Below the pieces are notes generated by a model that saw nothing but the letters and a program-made list of their open reading frames with translations, was not told the DNA's origin and searched no databases. A stretch of 64,000 nucleotides of DNA from CBFDBF01 sp050287725 (GTDB taxonomy: Bacteria > Pseudomonadota > Gammaproteobacteria > Chromatiales > Chromatiaceae): assembly GCA_050287725.1 (NCBI GenBank), contig JBNKCL010000039.1, forward strand, positions 1 through 64,000, read 5' to 3'. The stretch's first letter is position 1, and the number at the start of each line of letters is the position of its first letter. A program made the position numbers and the translations under genes. Shown piece after piece: positions 50,563 to 59,083 of the stretch.

Positions 50563-52611
50563 GTGAAAAAGAAAAGCGATACAAAGTATTCCAGTAACGG
50601 CATCTGCCGGCACGACCGGGTCCAACAACACGGTCCCCTCTACCGGGCAATGGCCTGGGAGTTCCTGAAAATCATTTTTCCTCTGGTGCTGATATCGGCG
50701 CTGGGCGCGGTGGTGTTCCAGATCCAGAGTTATCGTTCCGAAATTGAGGATCTTCGCGTCCATGGAGAGGTCGGCGTTCGATCAAGCGGTGAGCTGATCT
50801 ACAGTGATTTCCAAGATACCACTGCCGACTTGCGTGTGCTTGCGGCATCCACGGTGCTACGCAAGATGTTGGAGTCCGGTGATCATCAGGCAATAAAGGA
50901 AGTTGCCGGGGACTTTATGACGTTTGCCGCCAACAAACAGAAATATGATCAGATTCGATACATCGATGCGCAGGGAATGGAGGTGATTCGGATTAATTAT
51001 AACGGCGGACAACCATCTATCGTTCCGGCCGAACAGCTTCAGAACAAGAGGGGTCGCTACTATTTTAAGGACACAATGGCGCTCTCCCGCGACGAGGTAT
51101 TTGTCTCACCTTTGGACCTGAATATAGAAAACGGGCAGTTCGAGGAACCTCGAAAGCCGATGATCCGTTTCGGCATGCCGCTGTACGATTCGGCAGGTAA
51201 CAAACGGGGAGTTCTGGTCATCAATTATCTGGGGGAGCATTTCTTGAGTCAGTTGAGAAATGTTCCGGTTTCCCCGGGGAGCGAGACTATGTTGGTCAAC
51301 GCGGACGGCTACTGGTTATTGGCGGCCGATCCGAAGGACGAATGGGGCTTTATGTATAACAACGAGCGCCGTTTTCAGAACAAGTTTCCAGCCGCGTGGC
51401 GGGCTTTTCATCAACAGAAGGAAGGGGTCTATCAGGATGAGATGGGTATCTTTGCCTATGCTGCCATCCGCCCCATGCTGAAGGGCCAGATCTCCAGTAC
51501 CGGAGCAGCGGAGGCATATGCGTCTTCCAACGGTATGCGCGACGCTAAGGAGTATGTCTGGACCCTGGTGTCGTATATCCCGAAACAGGTTCTGGACGCA
51601 AAGCTGGCGCACCACTGGCGTATCGGATTGTTGCAGTATGTGTTGCTGTTGTTGGTTTTGATTCCGCTTTCATTGGCATTTTCCTGGGCGCATGTGCGCA
51701 AGCGTGCCGCCGACTCCCGGGTCGAAAAACTGGAGCAGCGGATGCGGGACATCACCCGGTCCTTGGCGACCGGACTGTTCGTGTTGGATCGGGACGGCCG
51801 CCTGAGCATGATGAATCCGGAAGCGGAGCGCCTGCTTGGCTGGACCGAGGCGGAGTTGTGCGGCGAGGAGATCAATGATTTGATTCTTCCGGAGGTGGAA
51901 CCGGATGCGATGAGTGACGAGTCTGGAACATGCGGGGCCGGTTTTCAGCTACAGGAGCATTATCGTAAAGATGACCTGTTCCAATGCAAAGACGGTTCCA
52001 GTTTTCACGCGGCCTATGTCGTATCGCCGTTATTGGTTGACAATCAATCCGCCGGCACCGTGATTTCGTTTCAGGATATTTCAGAACGGAAGCGGCTGGA
52101 GCGGGAAATGGAGCGCATGGCGACGCAGGATGCGTTGACCGGTTTATATAATCGGCGGGAGCTGAACAAACGCATGGAAGAGGAGATTCGGCGCGCCGAA
52201 CGATATGACCAATATTTCTCCGTTTGGATGCTGGATATCGATCATTTTAAACTGATCAACGATACCTACGGCCATCAGGACGGCGATACGGTATTGAAAG
52301 TTCTCGCCAGAAACCTCAAGCAGATGTTGCGGGACACCGATATTGTCGCTCGGTTCGGTGGCGAGGAGTTCACGGCCATTCTCTCCCATACCGATCTTGA
52401 ATTAGCGATGCAGATGGCTGAACGGGTACGTACCGAGATGGCGGAGATGGTGGTAGGGCTGGATAGTGATAACAGTTACTCCGTTACCGTCAGCATCGGC
52501 GTTGCCGCCTATCCGAAGCACGGGACCACGGTGGAGGATTTGATCAGGGCAGCCGACCAGGGGCTGTATGCAGCCAAACATGAGGGGCGGAACCGGGTTC
52601 GTTCTATCTGA
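50563..52611 (+). CDS. Cache-PAS-GGDEF diguanylate cyclase
   Basis: The 682-aa protein has two membrane helices (about 33-53 and 350-372) around a large extracytoplasmic Cache-like sensor with YIDAQGMEVIRINY and FVSPLDLNIENGQFEEPRKP. A PAS domain (about 390-510) and a GGDEF domain with GGEEF at 599-603 follow. There is no EAL domain, so it should make c-di-GMP. Start GTG 50563 has GGGAG upstream. It converges with nifM 21 bases away. The sensor resembles those for small organic acids or amino acids. Confidence 0.92.
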   Translation: MKKKSDTKYSSNGICRHDRVQQHGPLYRAMAWEFLKIIFPLVLISALGAVVFQIQSYRSEIEDLRVHGEVGVRSSGELIYSDFQDTTADLRVLAASTVLRKMLESGDHQAIKEVAGDFMTFAANKQKYDQIRYIDAQGMEVIRINYNGGQPSIVPAEQLQNKRGRYYFKDTMALSRDEVFVSPLDLNIENGQFEEPRKPMIRFGMPLYDSAGNKRGVLVINYLGEHFLSQLRNVPVSPGSETMLVNADGYWLLAADPKDEWGFMYNNERRFQNKFPAAWRAFHQQKEGVYQDEMGIFAYAAIRPMLKGQISSTGAAEAYASSNGMRDAKEYVWTLVSYIPKQVLDAKLAHHWRIGLLQYVLLLLVLIPLSLAFSWAHVRKRAADSRVEKLEQRMRDITRSLATGLFVLDRDGRLSMMNPEAERLLGWTEAELCGEEINDLILPEVEPDAMSDESGTCGAGFQLQEHYRKDDLFQCKDGSSFHAAYVVSPLLVDNQSAGTVISFQDISERKRLEREMERMATQDALTGLYNRRELNKRMEEEIRRAERYDQYFSVWMLDIDHFKLINDTYGHQDGDTVLKVLARNLKQMLRDTDIVARFGGEEFTAILSHTDLELAMQMAERVRTEMAEMVVGLDSDNSYSVTVSIGVAAYPKHGTTVEDLIRAADQGLYAAKHEGRNRVRSI

Positions 52612-52632
52612 GTCATATTCCGGTTTTTATCG

Positions 52633-53502
52633 TTACGCAAGGTGGCGGCCTTGCAGCCTGGCAAGCCACGCCTGTTGAAAGCTGCGGCGATGGCGTGCCT
52701 CCAACAGTTCCCGGATGCGCGGCGCCGCCTCGGAAAACGGGATCTTCCGCTCCGGGATGATCTGTTCGCACAGCAACAGGTGAAAACCGATCTCCGATTC
52801 CAGAACAGGACTGACTCCACCCTCCGGTAACTGGAACAGCATGGCGTCCAGTTCCGGGTAGAGTTGTCCGCGAGGCACCCGACCCAGTTTCCCCCCTTCC
52901 ATCGCAGTGGGGCACTCCGAATAGCGCCGGGCCAGTTGGTCGAATTGGTCGGCTTCTCCTGCCAACTCTATCGCAACCTGTTCGATACGGGCATGCGCCG
53001 CCTCCCGACTGTTTTCGGGGAAGTCCGGATTGAGGGTAATCAGAATATGGCGAGCCACCCGGGTTTCCGGTATCTCGAACTGCCGGCGGTGGGCTTCGAA
53101 GAACTGTTCCAACTCCTGTTCGCTGATCTCAATCCGGTCGGGCGCCACCCGCAGCATTACGGCGTCGAACATCAGCTCCCGGTAGAGGGCGTGCCGTAAT
53201 CCGGTTTCATCCAGGCCGTTGCGTTCCAGATCTCGCTGGTATTCCTCGTGATTCGGATAACGGGAAATTACCTTCGATAGTGAGTCGTCCAGTTGCTGTT
53301 CGGTGATTACCAAACCTTCAGCCTCCGGGCTGGCCAGGACCATCGTTTCGAGTTCCAGGCTGCGGCAGGCTCTGCGATAGGCCTCGCGGTACTCCTCCGG
53401 GTCGAGTCGTTGCGGGTCTTTGCCGAAACTGCTTTGCGCGTTTCGCAACAGGTGGTAGCAAAACTCCGGGGAGAGTTGGTCCTGTGTCGCGGTTATGCGC
53501 AC
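52633..53502 (-). CDS. nifM: NifM peptidyl-prolyl cis-trans isomerase
   Basis: The 289-aa parvulin-type isomerase is needed for maturation of the nitrogenase Fe protein (NifH). A helical N-terminal domain precedes a parvulin domain of about 150-260 with VARHILITL, FDQLARRYSECPTAMEGGKLG and GFHLLLCEQI. It is the last gene of the nifV operon and overlaps nifZ by 10 bases. Its presence suggests a NifM-dependent NifH, as in Azotobacter and Klebsiella. Confidence 0.93.
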   Translation of the reverse strand: MRITATQDQLSPEFCYHLLRNAQSSFGKDPQRLDPEEYREAYRRACRSLELETMVLASPEAEGLVITEQQLDDSLSKVISRYPNHEEYQRDLERNGLDETGLRHALYRELMFDAVMLRVAPDRIEISEQELEQFFEAHRRQFEIPETRVARHILITLNPDFPENSREAAHARIEQVAIELAGEADQFDQLARRYSECPTAMEGGKLGRVPRGQLYPELDAMLFQLPEGGVSPVLESEIGFHLLLCEQIIPERKIPFSEAAPRIRELLEARHRRSFQQAWLARLQGRHLA

Positions 53503-53951
53503 GGTCCTTCCTCAAATCGATACTGGTCGAGGGCGTGCTCCGGCGCGAGCAAGGTGCGGCCATGGAAACGGACATGGTAGGCGGGACCGCCGGGATGGTC
53601 GCGCAGCACCTTCTCGATCTCCCCCGGCTCACCGGGGCGGGCGATGACGTCTCCCTGGAGCGCTAGCGGAATCTTCGGGGTCACCCGGTCACGGAAATCG
53701 AAGCGGGTGGGGGTCCAAGGTGCGTCCGCCGGTTGGAGTTCCTGTTCGCGGCACCCCACCCGGCGATCCTCTTCCAGAAAATCCACCGTGTAGATCAACT
53801 GATCCTGCAGAAAGGTTCCGACATCGCGGATATATCCGATGCTGCCGCTGCGCACCAGCAATCGGCCGGTGGGTTGGCCGGGATAGGTTCCGTCATTACG
53901 CAGGTTGCGGATCACCCGTACCGCGGTGCCGTATTCATACTTTGGACGCAT
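53493..53951 (-). CDS. nifZ: NifZ
   Basis: The 152-aa protein has the NifZ signatures RNDGTYPGQPTGRLLVRSGS and GYIRDVGTFLQDQLIYTVDF, and a second related half, GEIEKVLRDHPGGPAYHVRFHG. NifZ helps form the second P-cluster of the MoFe protein. It overlaps nifW by 17 bases (reading from the nifW stop) and nifM by 10, so the three are translated together. Confidence 0.95.
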   Translation of the reverse strand: MRPKYEYGTAVRVIRNLRNDGTYPGQPTGRLLVRSGSIGYIRDVGTFLQDQLIYTVDFLEEDRRVGCREQELQPADAPWTPTRFDFRDRVTPKIPLALQGDVIARPGEPGEIEKVLRDHPGGPAYHVRFHGRTLLAPEHALDQYRFEEGPCA

Positions 53952-54282
53952 GAGTCATCACCCGTGGAGCGAGGTCGGTCACCGGGATCTCGATTTGAAC
54001 CGGTTCATGCATGCGGAAGACCCGGAACACCTTTTCGCTCCGGGCATCGGAGAGCATGAAGTCGGTGTAGGCCCGCAACAACAACTCAGTCAGGAGTTCG
54101 CGCAAACGATCTTCGGAAATAGAGGCCGTCTCGATCCGTGCAAGGTAATCGTGAAAGCGTTGCAGGATGTGCAGACGGTTCACCCTCACCACTGCCGGAT
54201 CGTAGGCGATGCCGAAGTGGTCCAGGAACTCCTCGGCGCTCTCAAGTCCTTCCATCTCCTGTTCCAGTACACTGTCGTTCAT
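53935..54282 (-). CDS. nifW: nitrogenase stabilising/protective protein NifW
   Basis: The 115-aa protein has the NifW pattern: LESAEEFLDHFGIAYDPAVV at the start and VNRLHILQRFHDYL. NifW is linked to protection or maturation of the MoFe protein. I prefer ATG 54282, eight bases after GGAG; ATG 54288 would have a spacer of only two bases. Confidence 0.93.
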   Translation of the reverse strand: MNDSVLEQEMEGLESAEEFLDHFGIAYDPAVVRVNRLHILQRFHDYLARIETASISEDRLRELLTELLLRAYTDFMLSDARSEKVFRVFRMHEPVQIEIPVTDLAPRVMTHASKV

Positions 54283-54303
54283 TGTCATGTCTCCGTTATT
54301 TCG

Positions 54304-54828
54304 TCATGCCGACGCCACATTCGCATCGGTATGGAATGCCGCCCGGATTACCGCCAGCAGCGCCTGGACCCCCAGACGATCGCCGGTATCGAATTCCGCA
54401 ACCTTACGCAGCCGTTCCCTGGCGGAGTCGTAGTCCCCCAATCGCATCTCCAGATAACCCGCACCCTTCAAAGTCAACAGGTAGAGTCGAATCCAGGTCA
54501 TAGAGACCAGGATGCCGTTGCCGAGCCGCGACTCGTTGAGATCGTGCCAATCCTCCGGTAATCCCAGTCGTCGCGCCAATACCCGCAACAGCCGCTCCGC
54601 GACCCGCAGGGCATCGCTCAAGCGATGCCAATAGAAGAAGTGCCGGTAGAGCGCGATCAGTACCTCCGGGTGTTCCGGGGCGAGGAAGTAGGCCCGCATC
54701 AATACCGTCTCGCTCGATTTCTTCCCCGGGTGCGTCGCCGCCTGTTCCAGGTGTTGTTCCACCTCCGGCAGCAGCGGCTCGTCAAACGCGAGGTCCTTGT
54801 GATCCAGATTGATCAGATCCGGCGTCAT
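54304..54828 (-). CDS. nif-operon TPR-like protein
   Basis: The 174-aa protein between nifV and nifW shows two helical repeats, for example VLMRAYFLAPEHPEVLIALY and GAGYLEMRLGDYDSARERLR, which read like TPR units. It overlaps the nifV stop by four bases (ATGA). In Azotobacter vinelandii this position holds cysE1 instead. Similar proteins occur in nif clusters of sulfur bacteria, but the function is not known to me. Given its place it may assist nitrogenase maturation. Confidence 0.7.
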   Translation of the reverse strand: MTPDLINLDHKDLAFDEPLLPEVEQHLEQAATHPGKKSSETVLMRAYFLAPEHPEVLIALYRHFFYWHRLSDALRVAERLLRVLARRLGLPEDWHDLNESRLGNGILVSMTWIRLYLLTLKGAGYLEMRLGDYDSARERLRKVAEFDTGDRLGVQALLAVIRAAFHTDANVASA

Positions 54829-55979
54829 GATGCGGCCCTGGCGAGGTGCCCGTCGTTGATCTCAAGGTAGAAACGGCGCAGGTCCCGGTCCTCGGGCGCC
54901 CGCTTGTGTTGTACCGCATAGCGGCGTACCAGACCCAGCAGGGCGACCGCCTGCTGCCGGGTGAGCGCCAGGCCGAGGTTGGCGTATGCCTGGATGACCG
55001 CATGGCTGCCGGAGTGCTTGCCCAGCACGAACTCATGATCGCGTCCCATCTCCGCCGGGTCGACCCCCTGATAGTTCAGACGGTCCTTCATCAGGCCGTC
55101 CACATGGATACCGGCCTCGTGCGTGAACACACCGGTCCCCACCAGACTCTTCTGCCATCCCACCGTCCGTCCGGAGGCGTTTTCCACCAGCCGGGAGAGT
55201 TCGCCGAAATGGGCCATGTCGATGCTATGCCCTTGGCGGAAGAAACGGCGCAACCCCATTACCACCTCTTCCAGCGGGGCGTTGCCGGCCCGTTCCCCCA
55301 GGCCGTGCACCGTGGTGTTGACATGGGTGGCGCCGCCGCGGATGGCGGCCAGGGTATTGGCGGTGGCCAGGCCCAGGTCGTCGTGGGCATGCATCTCGAT
55401 CTCCAGATCGGTCATGGCCCGCAGATCGCGGATGGTGTCATAGACCTGAAAGGGCTCCATGATGCCCACGGTATCGGCAAACCGGAAACGGCGCGCCCCG
55501 GCCCGTTCCGCCTGCTCCACCACCCGCCAGAGAAACTCCGGGTCGGCCCGCGAAGCGTCTTCGCAACCCACGCACGCCTCCAGCCCCAGGTCCTGGGCCT
55601 CGGGCACCTGACGGGCGATCTGATCCAGTACCCATTGGCGGCTGCGTCCCAGCTTATGTTCGATCTGTTGGTCCGATACCGGAATGGAGAGGTCCACCCG
55701 GTGAACCCCCAGATCCCGGCAGTAGGCGAGGTCCCGGCTCTGCATCCGGCACCACACCATCAGTTGCGCCTTTTCGACGGTGGTGGAGACGGCACGGATC
55801 GCCTGCCGCTCCTCCTCACCCATGGCGGGGATGCCGATCTCCAGCTCCGGGATGCCGAGTCTGTCCAGCGCCTGGGCGATGGCCAGCTTCTCTTCCAGCG
55901 AGAAGGCGACCCCGGCCGACTGCTCGCCGTCGCGCAGGGTGGTGTCGTTAATGATGGCTTCGGATGTCGGTTCGCTCAT
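54825..55979 (-). CDS. nifV: homocitrate synthase NifV
   Basis: The 384-aa enzyme condenses 2-oxoglutarate and acetyl-CoA to homocitrate, the organic ligand of FeMo-co. The TIM-barrel start DTTLRDGEQSAGVAFS carries the catalytic Asp and Arg, and HAHDDLGLATANTLAA and NTTVHGLGERAGNAPLEEV provide metal-binding histidines. EAGIHVDGLMKD lies in the C-terminal part. It heads the operon nifV-TPR-nifW-nifZ-nifM, with a near-consensus sigma-54 promoter and a NifA site upstream. Confidence 0.97.
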   Translation of the reverse strand: MSEPTSEAIINDTTLRDGEQSAGVAFSLEEKLAIAQALDRLGIPELEIGIPAMGEEERQAIRAVSTTVEKAQLMVWCRMQSRDLAYCRDLGVHRVDLSIPVSDQQIEHKLGRSRQWVLDQIARQVPEAQDLGLEACVGCEDASRADPEFLWRVVEQAERAGARRFRFADTVGIMEPFQVYDTIRDLRAMTDLEIEMHAHDDLGLATANTLAAIRGGATHVNTTVHGLGERAGNAPLEEVVMGLRRFFRQGHSIDMAHFGELSRLVENASGRTVGWQKSLVGTGVFTHEAGIHVDGLMKDRLNYQGVDPAEMGRDHEFVLGKHSGSHAVIQAYANLGLALTRQQAVALLGLVRRYAVQHKRAPEDRDLRRFYLEINDGHLARAAS

Positions 55980-56006
55980 GATTGGACTCCTTCTGATCGG
56001 AGTTAG

Positions 56007-56022
56007 AGCAAACCCTGTGCCA
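56007..56022 (-). promoter_or_regulatory. sigma-54 promoter of nifV operon
   Basis: Read on the minus strand, TTGGCACAGGGTTTGC contains TGGCAC-N5-TTGC, the full -24/-12 consensus, with GG and GC 10 bases apart. The predicted start is near 55996, 17 bases before nifV. Confidence 0.85.
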
Positions 56023-56095
56023 AGGAAATAATTGTTTGTTAATCAGAAACTTAGGAATATGACGTGGGGTCTGTGTCGTGCCCGGTTCCGGCCAT

Positions 56096-56111
56096 TGTCG
56101 CGAATGCGACA
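56096..56111 (-). promoter_or_regulatory. NifA upstream activator site for nifV
   Basis: TGT-N10-ACA in TGTCGCGAATGCGACA, a perfect NifA site, centred about 107 bases upstream of the predicted nifV start. The N10 part is itself symmetrical. Confidence 0.8.
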
Positions 56112-56167
56112 ACGCCGAAACCGAGCGATGGCTGACCATCCGTGCTGTTTGCGCCCTAACCGGGCGG

Positions 56168-57745
56168 TTAGCGCGGCGGGCCGCCGGTCCCTCCCGGCCC
56201 CATGCCGTTCGGTGGTGGTCCCTGGGGTGCTTCATCCTCGCTGATGTACCCGTCGCGATTGCGGTCGTGGAAGTCGAAGCGGTCGGGCGGACCGTCGAAC
56301 TCGGAGCGCGATACCCGGCCGTCCCCGTCCCGGTCGAGGTGGTCGATGAAGCCTTGCCCCCCGCCCCCGTTCGCGCCGCCGGGTCCGCCACCCATTCCAC
56401 CGGCCGGCCCTCCGTTCATCCCGTTATCCCCCGGGCCAGATCCGGGCTGGCGTCCGCCGAGCGCCTCGGCTCCCCCGGTGGCCTTGCCGGAGACCCGCAG
56501 GCTCGCCACGTTGTTGGGATAACGGTTCGGAGCGCTCACTTTTTGGGGCCTGGTTGCGACCACGTCGCCGCCGCGAACGCAGCGTGCGTAGTTGCTGACC
56601 CGCTCCGCGTCACCCTGGGGACCGCGCCCCAGGGAGCCGCTGCCGGTCTTGCGGTCGCTCCGCTGGGCGCCGGCGCCGTGGACGTCCATGGTGCGACCCT
56701 GCATCTGTCCGATGGCGCGACCGAAGGAGATGTATACCGCGCGGTCGTCAGCGGGTCCCTCGAGATGGGTGGTCGAGGTCCAGAAATAGGGGAAGTCGGG
56801 CTGGCCCGCCTCGTTGGTGATGCCGCTGGTGTGGAACAGCGGATCGATGGCGGGTGAGTGGGTGGTATCGGGGGAGCGGGTATAGTCCACGATGTACTGC
56901 AGCTCCTTGGCGTTCGGCAGACGCCAGTCGCTGTAACCGGCGGTGGTGAGTCCTTCGCAATAGCCCAGCGCCTGTTGCCAGTTCATGCTTCGGCCGCTGT
57001 CATCCCGGGTCCACATCATACCGCTGGAGCGGTCGCTGACGGTGCCGTCGCCGTTGTCGACGAAGTCGTTCTCGCCGTAGGAATTGCCGCGCACATAGCG
57101 GACATCGAATTTCTTAACGTCTCGTTGGGTACCGAGCCGGCGATAACCGTAGCCTTTGATGCGGCCGTCTGCGAAGTTGACCCCGAACAGGGTCTCCATG
57201 CCGTTCATGGTGGTGCTGACATATTGGGTCCGGCTCAGCCATTGGGCATCGATGAAGCGCTCACCGGACCTGGTGTTACCGTACTCGAAGTCGAAGTAGT
57301 CGGTATTGAGATAGGGAATCGCGTTAAAGGGGACACCATCCCGGTTCGTGTTGCGGTGATCGCCGGTGGTGCCGCGGAAGTCCATCAGGGTATAGAGCTC
57401 CTTGATGGTGGGTACCCGCCAATCGCTATGACCTCCCAGGGTCATTCCGCGAGCTTCCGCCTCGGCCTCCTCCAGGTCCAGTTTGCGGGGGCCGACCGCC
57501 TTGGACCACATCAGTCCGGTGTTGAGATCGGTGACCGTGCCGTCGCCGTTGTCCCGATAAGAAGCGGCCTCGCCTGCATACTGGGCGTCCTGGCCGTAGA
57601 AAGGCGCACCCGGAGAGGGGCAGCCAATCTCGTTGCGATCGTTGTAGCACGCCGCCTGCCCGGTATCGACGACGCCGGCAGGTGCATTGGCCGATACCAG
57701 GGCGAAAACCAGTGCGCCGGTCAGGCGGGTTTTTGTCGAATTCAT
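56168..57745 (-). CDS. exported DUF1566/Lcl-domain protein with EF-hands
   Basis: The 525-aa protein has a signal peptide (to about ANAPA) and two DUF1566 (Lcl C-terminal-like) domains. The first holds SYRDNGDGTVTDLNTGLMWS and SDWRVPTIKEL, the second FVDNGDGTVSDRSSGMMW and SDWRLPNAKEL. A Gly-rich linker and two EF-hand loops (DRDGDGRVSRSE, DRNRDGYISEDE) close the protein. It is likely a calcium-binding surface or periplasmic protein. It sits between the two nif operons on the same strand, which is unusual. I chose ATG 57745, which starts the signal peptide. Confidence 0.78.
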   Translation of the reverse strand: MNSTKTRLTGALVFALVSANAPAGVVDTGQAACYNDRNEIGCPSPGAPFYGQDAQYAGEAASYRDNGDGTVTDLNTGLMWSKAVGPRKLDLEEAEAEARGMTLGGHSDWRVPTIKELYTLMDFRGTTGDHRNTNRDGVPFNAIPYLNTDYFDFEYGNTRSGERFIDAQWLSRTQYVSTTMNGMETLFGVNFADGRIKGYGYRRLGTQRDVKKFDVRYVRGNSYGENDFVDNGDGTVSDRSSGMMWTRDDSGRSMNWQQALGYCEGLTTAGYSDWRLPNAKELQYIVDYTRSPDTTHSPAIDPLFHTSGITNEAGQPDFPYFWTSTTHLEGPADDRAVYISFGRAIGQMQGRTMDVHGAGAQRSDRKTGSGSLGRGPQGDAERVSNYARCVRGGDVVATRPQKVSAPNRYPNNVASLRVSGKATGGAEALGGRQPGSGPGDNGMNGGPAGGMGGGPGGANGGGGQGFIDHLDRDGDGRVSRSEFDGPPDRFDFHDRNRDGYISEDEAPQGPPPNGMGPGGTGGPPR

Positions 57746-57834
57746 ATCAGGCGCTCCTGTTTTTGTTCTTGGATATTTGCTACGTCCAGACAAGATGGAC
57801 CATCGCGGTTCCGGAAAATTCACCTTCCTTGTGT

Positions 57835-57850
57835 AGCATAGCCGCTGCCA
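57835..57850 (-). promoter_or_regulatory. possible sigma-54 promoter of the DUF1566 gene
   Basis: Minus-strand ATGGCAGCGGCTATGC has GG and GC 10 bases apart, and would start a 79-base leader. The -12 element is only partly conserved and no NifA site lies upstream, so this could be chance. Confidence 0.3.
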
Positions 57851-57860
57851 TCGGTCAGGC

Positions 57861-57886
57861 AAAAAAAACCGCGGCGGAGCCGCGGT
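57861..57886 (-). terminator. terminator of the nifENX operon
   Basis: ACCGCGGC at 57868-57875 pairs perfectly with GCCGCGGT at 57879-57886 (GGA loop), with an 8-base A tract on the left that reads as U on the minus strand. Confidence 0.88.
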
Positions 57887-57956
57887 AAGGTAGGGCGCGT
57901 ATCAAGCGAATGGAATTTCTACGCGCTGTGGGAAATTTTGATTACATCGATGCGTT

Positions 57957-58295
57957 TCACGCGCTGGGCAACGGCGCGTGGCTGAAGCACTTCTTCGGGC
58001 AGATGCGCGCGCAGGAACCGCAGCCGATACAGTCCATGAGATCTTTCAGGCTCATCACCATGGCGGTGTCGTCGGAGAAGCCGTCGTCGTCATCGCCGTA
58101 CATATCATCGTCATCGTAATCGTCCGCGCCGGCTTCCAACTCCTCCAGTTCGTCCCGTTCGATCAGATCCAGCACGTCGCGCGAGCAGACCTTGAAACAA
58201 CGTCCACAGCCGATGCAGTTATTGTGATTGATCTTCACCACGAAGGAGGGGATGTACTCGGCTCCGCCGCGGGTCAGGCCCGTGATCATGTTCAT
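57957..58295 (-). CDS. fdxB: nif-specific ferredoxin III (FdxB-like)
   Basis: The 112-aa ferredoxin has two 4Fe-4S motifs, CIGCGRC..C (C27, 30, 33, 37) and CIGCGSC..C (C89, 92, 95, 99), with an extra C103. Between them is a linker with a run of aspartates at about 58-76 (DDYDDDDMYGDDDD). It should pass electrons in FeMo-co assembly or to nitrogenase. GAGGT lies seven bases before the start. It is the last gene of the nifE operon. Confidence 0.9.
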   Translation of the reverse strand: MNMITGLTRGGAEYIPSFVVKINHNNCIGCGRCFKVCSRDVLDLIERDELEELEAGADDYDDDDMYGDDDDGFSDDTAMVMSLKDLMDCIGCGSCARICPKKCFSHAPLPSA

Positions 58296-58305
58296 CGCTC
58301 TTACC

Positions 58306-58530
58306 TCAATCTGGGTTAATACTATTGGTGCTGGCCGCGCGACAGGCGGCGTTCGTTTCAGCCCACGCGCGACAGGCCTCGTAAGTGGCCTGCGCCACGG
58401 CGGGCAGCTCTTCATAGGCGGCGGGTAGACGCTCTTCCACCAGGTCGTGCAGTTCGCCCGCCTTTTCGATGGCGATGCGTTTGGCCTTGGCGAGGGCCTT
58501 CTGCAACGCCTTCAGATCCTCTTCACTCAT
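58306..58530 (-). CDS. CCE_0567-like small nif-associated protein
   Basis: The 74-aa helical protein (MSEEDLKALQKALAKAKRIA) resembles the small DUF683/CCE_0567-type proteins found after nifX in diazotrophs, which form a Rop-like bundle and are reported to bind metal. A single His lies near residue 28 (ELHDLVEER). It is 10 bases before fdxB and is presumably co-expressed. Confidence 0.8.
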   Translation of the reverse strand: MSEEDLKALQKALAKAKRIAIEKAGELHDLVEERLPAAYEELPAVAQATYEACRAWAETNAACRAASTNSINPD

Positions 58531-58558
58531 CCTGCTCTCCGTTCTACGCCATGGGTGG

Positions 58559-59032
58559 TTACATTCCGGCGACGTCGGGATGGAGACCGATGATCTCCAG
58601 CGCCACCGACAACAGTTTGTCCGCCTCGTCCTTCATCTTCGACAGGCTTGGGAAGCCGAAGCGATGGACGTCCCGCAGGACCTTGTCCATTACCACCAGT
58701 TTTCCCACCGTAATCAGGGCGCGTCCGAAACCCTCATGGGTGAGATTGATCAACGGCACCGCCATCAGGCCGCACTCCTTTTCGATCATCGAGGAGATGG
58801 CGTTATAGAAAGCGGTCACCCGCGCCACGACGATCTCGTCGGGATCGCCTACGATCGGGATCTCCTTTCGTTTCTCCGGCGTAAGAATGAACGGATCGAG
58901 TATCTGTTCCGTCGGCCAGTTGTCGTAGTTGCCGAAGGTATCGACTGCGCGCATCTGGCGTACCATCTCCTGCGCAAAGTCGGTCGCCAGGACCGGATCG
59001 TCGGAACCGATTGCTACTGCTGCTTCACTCAT
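58559..59032 (-). CDS. NifX-associated nitrogen fixation protein (DUF269)
   Basis: The 157-aa protein matches the DUF269/NifX-associated family: FAQEMVRQMRAVDTFGNYDN, then LINLTHEGFGRALITVGKLVV and FGFPSLSKMKDEADKLL. It always lies near nifX and is needed for full nitrogenase activity in some species, with unclear function. I chose ATG 59032, six bases after AAGGAG; ATG 59035 is directly before it. Confidence 0.92.
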   Translation of the reverse strand: MSEAAVAIGSDDPVLATDFAQEMVRQMRAVDTFGNYDNWPTEQILDPFILTPEKRKEIPIVGDPDEIVVARVTAFYNAISSMIEKECGLMAVPLINLTHEGFGRALITVGKLVVMDKVLRDVHRFGFPSLSKMKDEADKLLSVALEIIGLHPDVAGM

Positions 59033-59083
59033 CATTTACTCCTTACAAGATTTCGAAAAATTGGTTTTCTGTTCGCAGGGCGG

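Noticed and set aside
54846..56006. 386-codon frame antisense to nifV
   Set aside because: Shadow of nifV with no recognised motifs.
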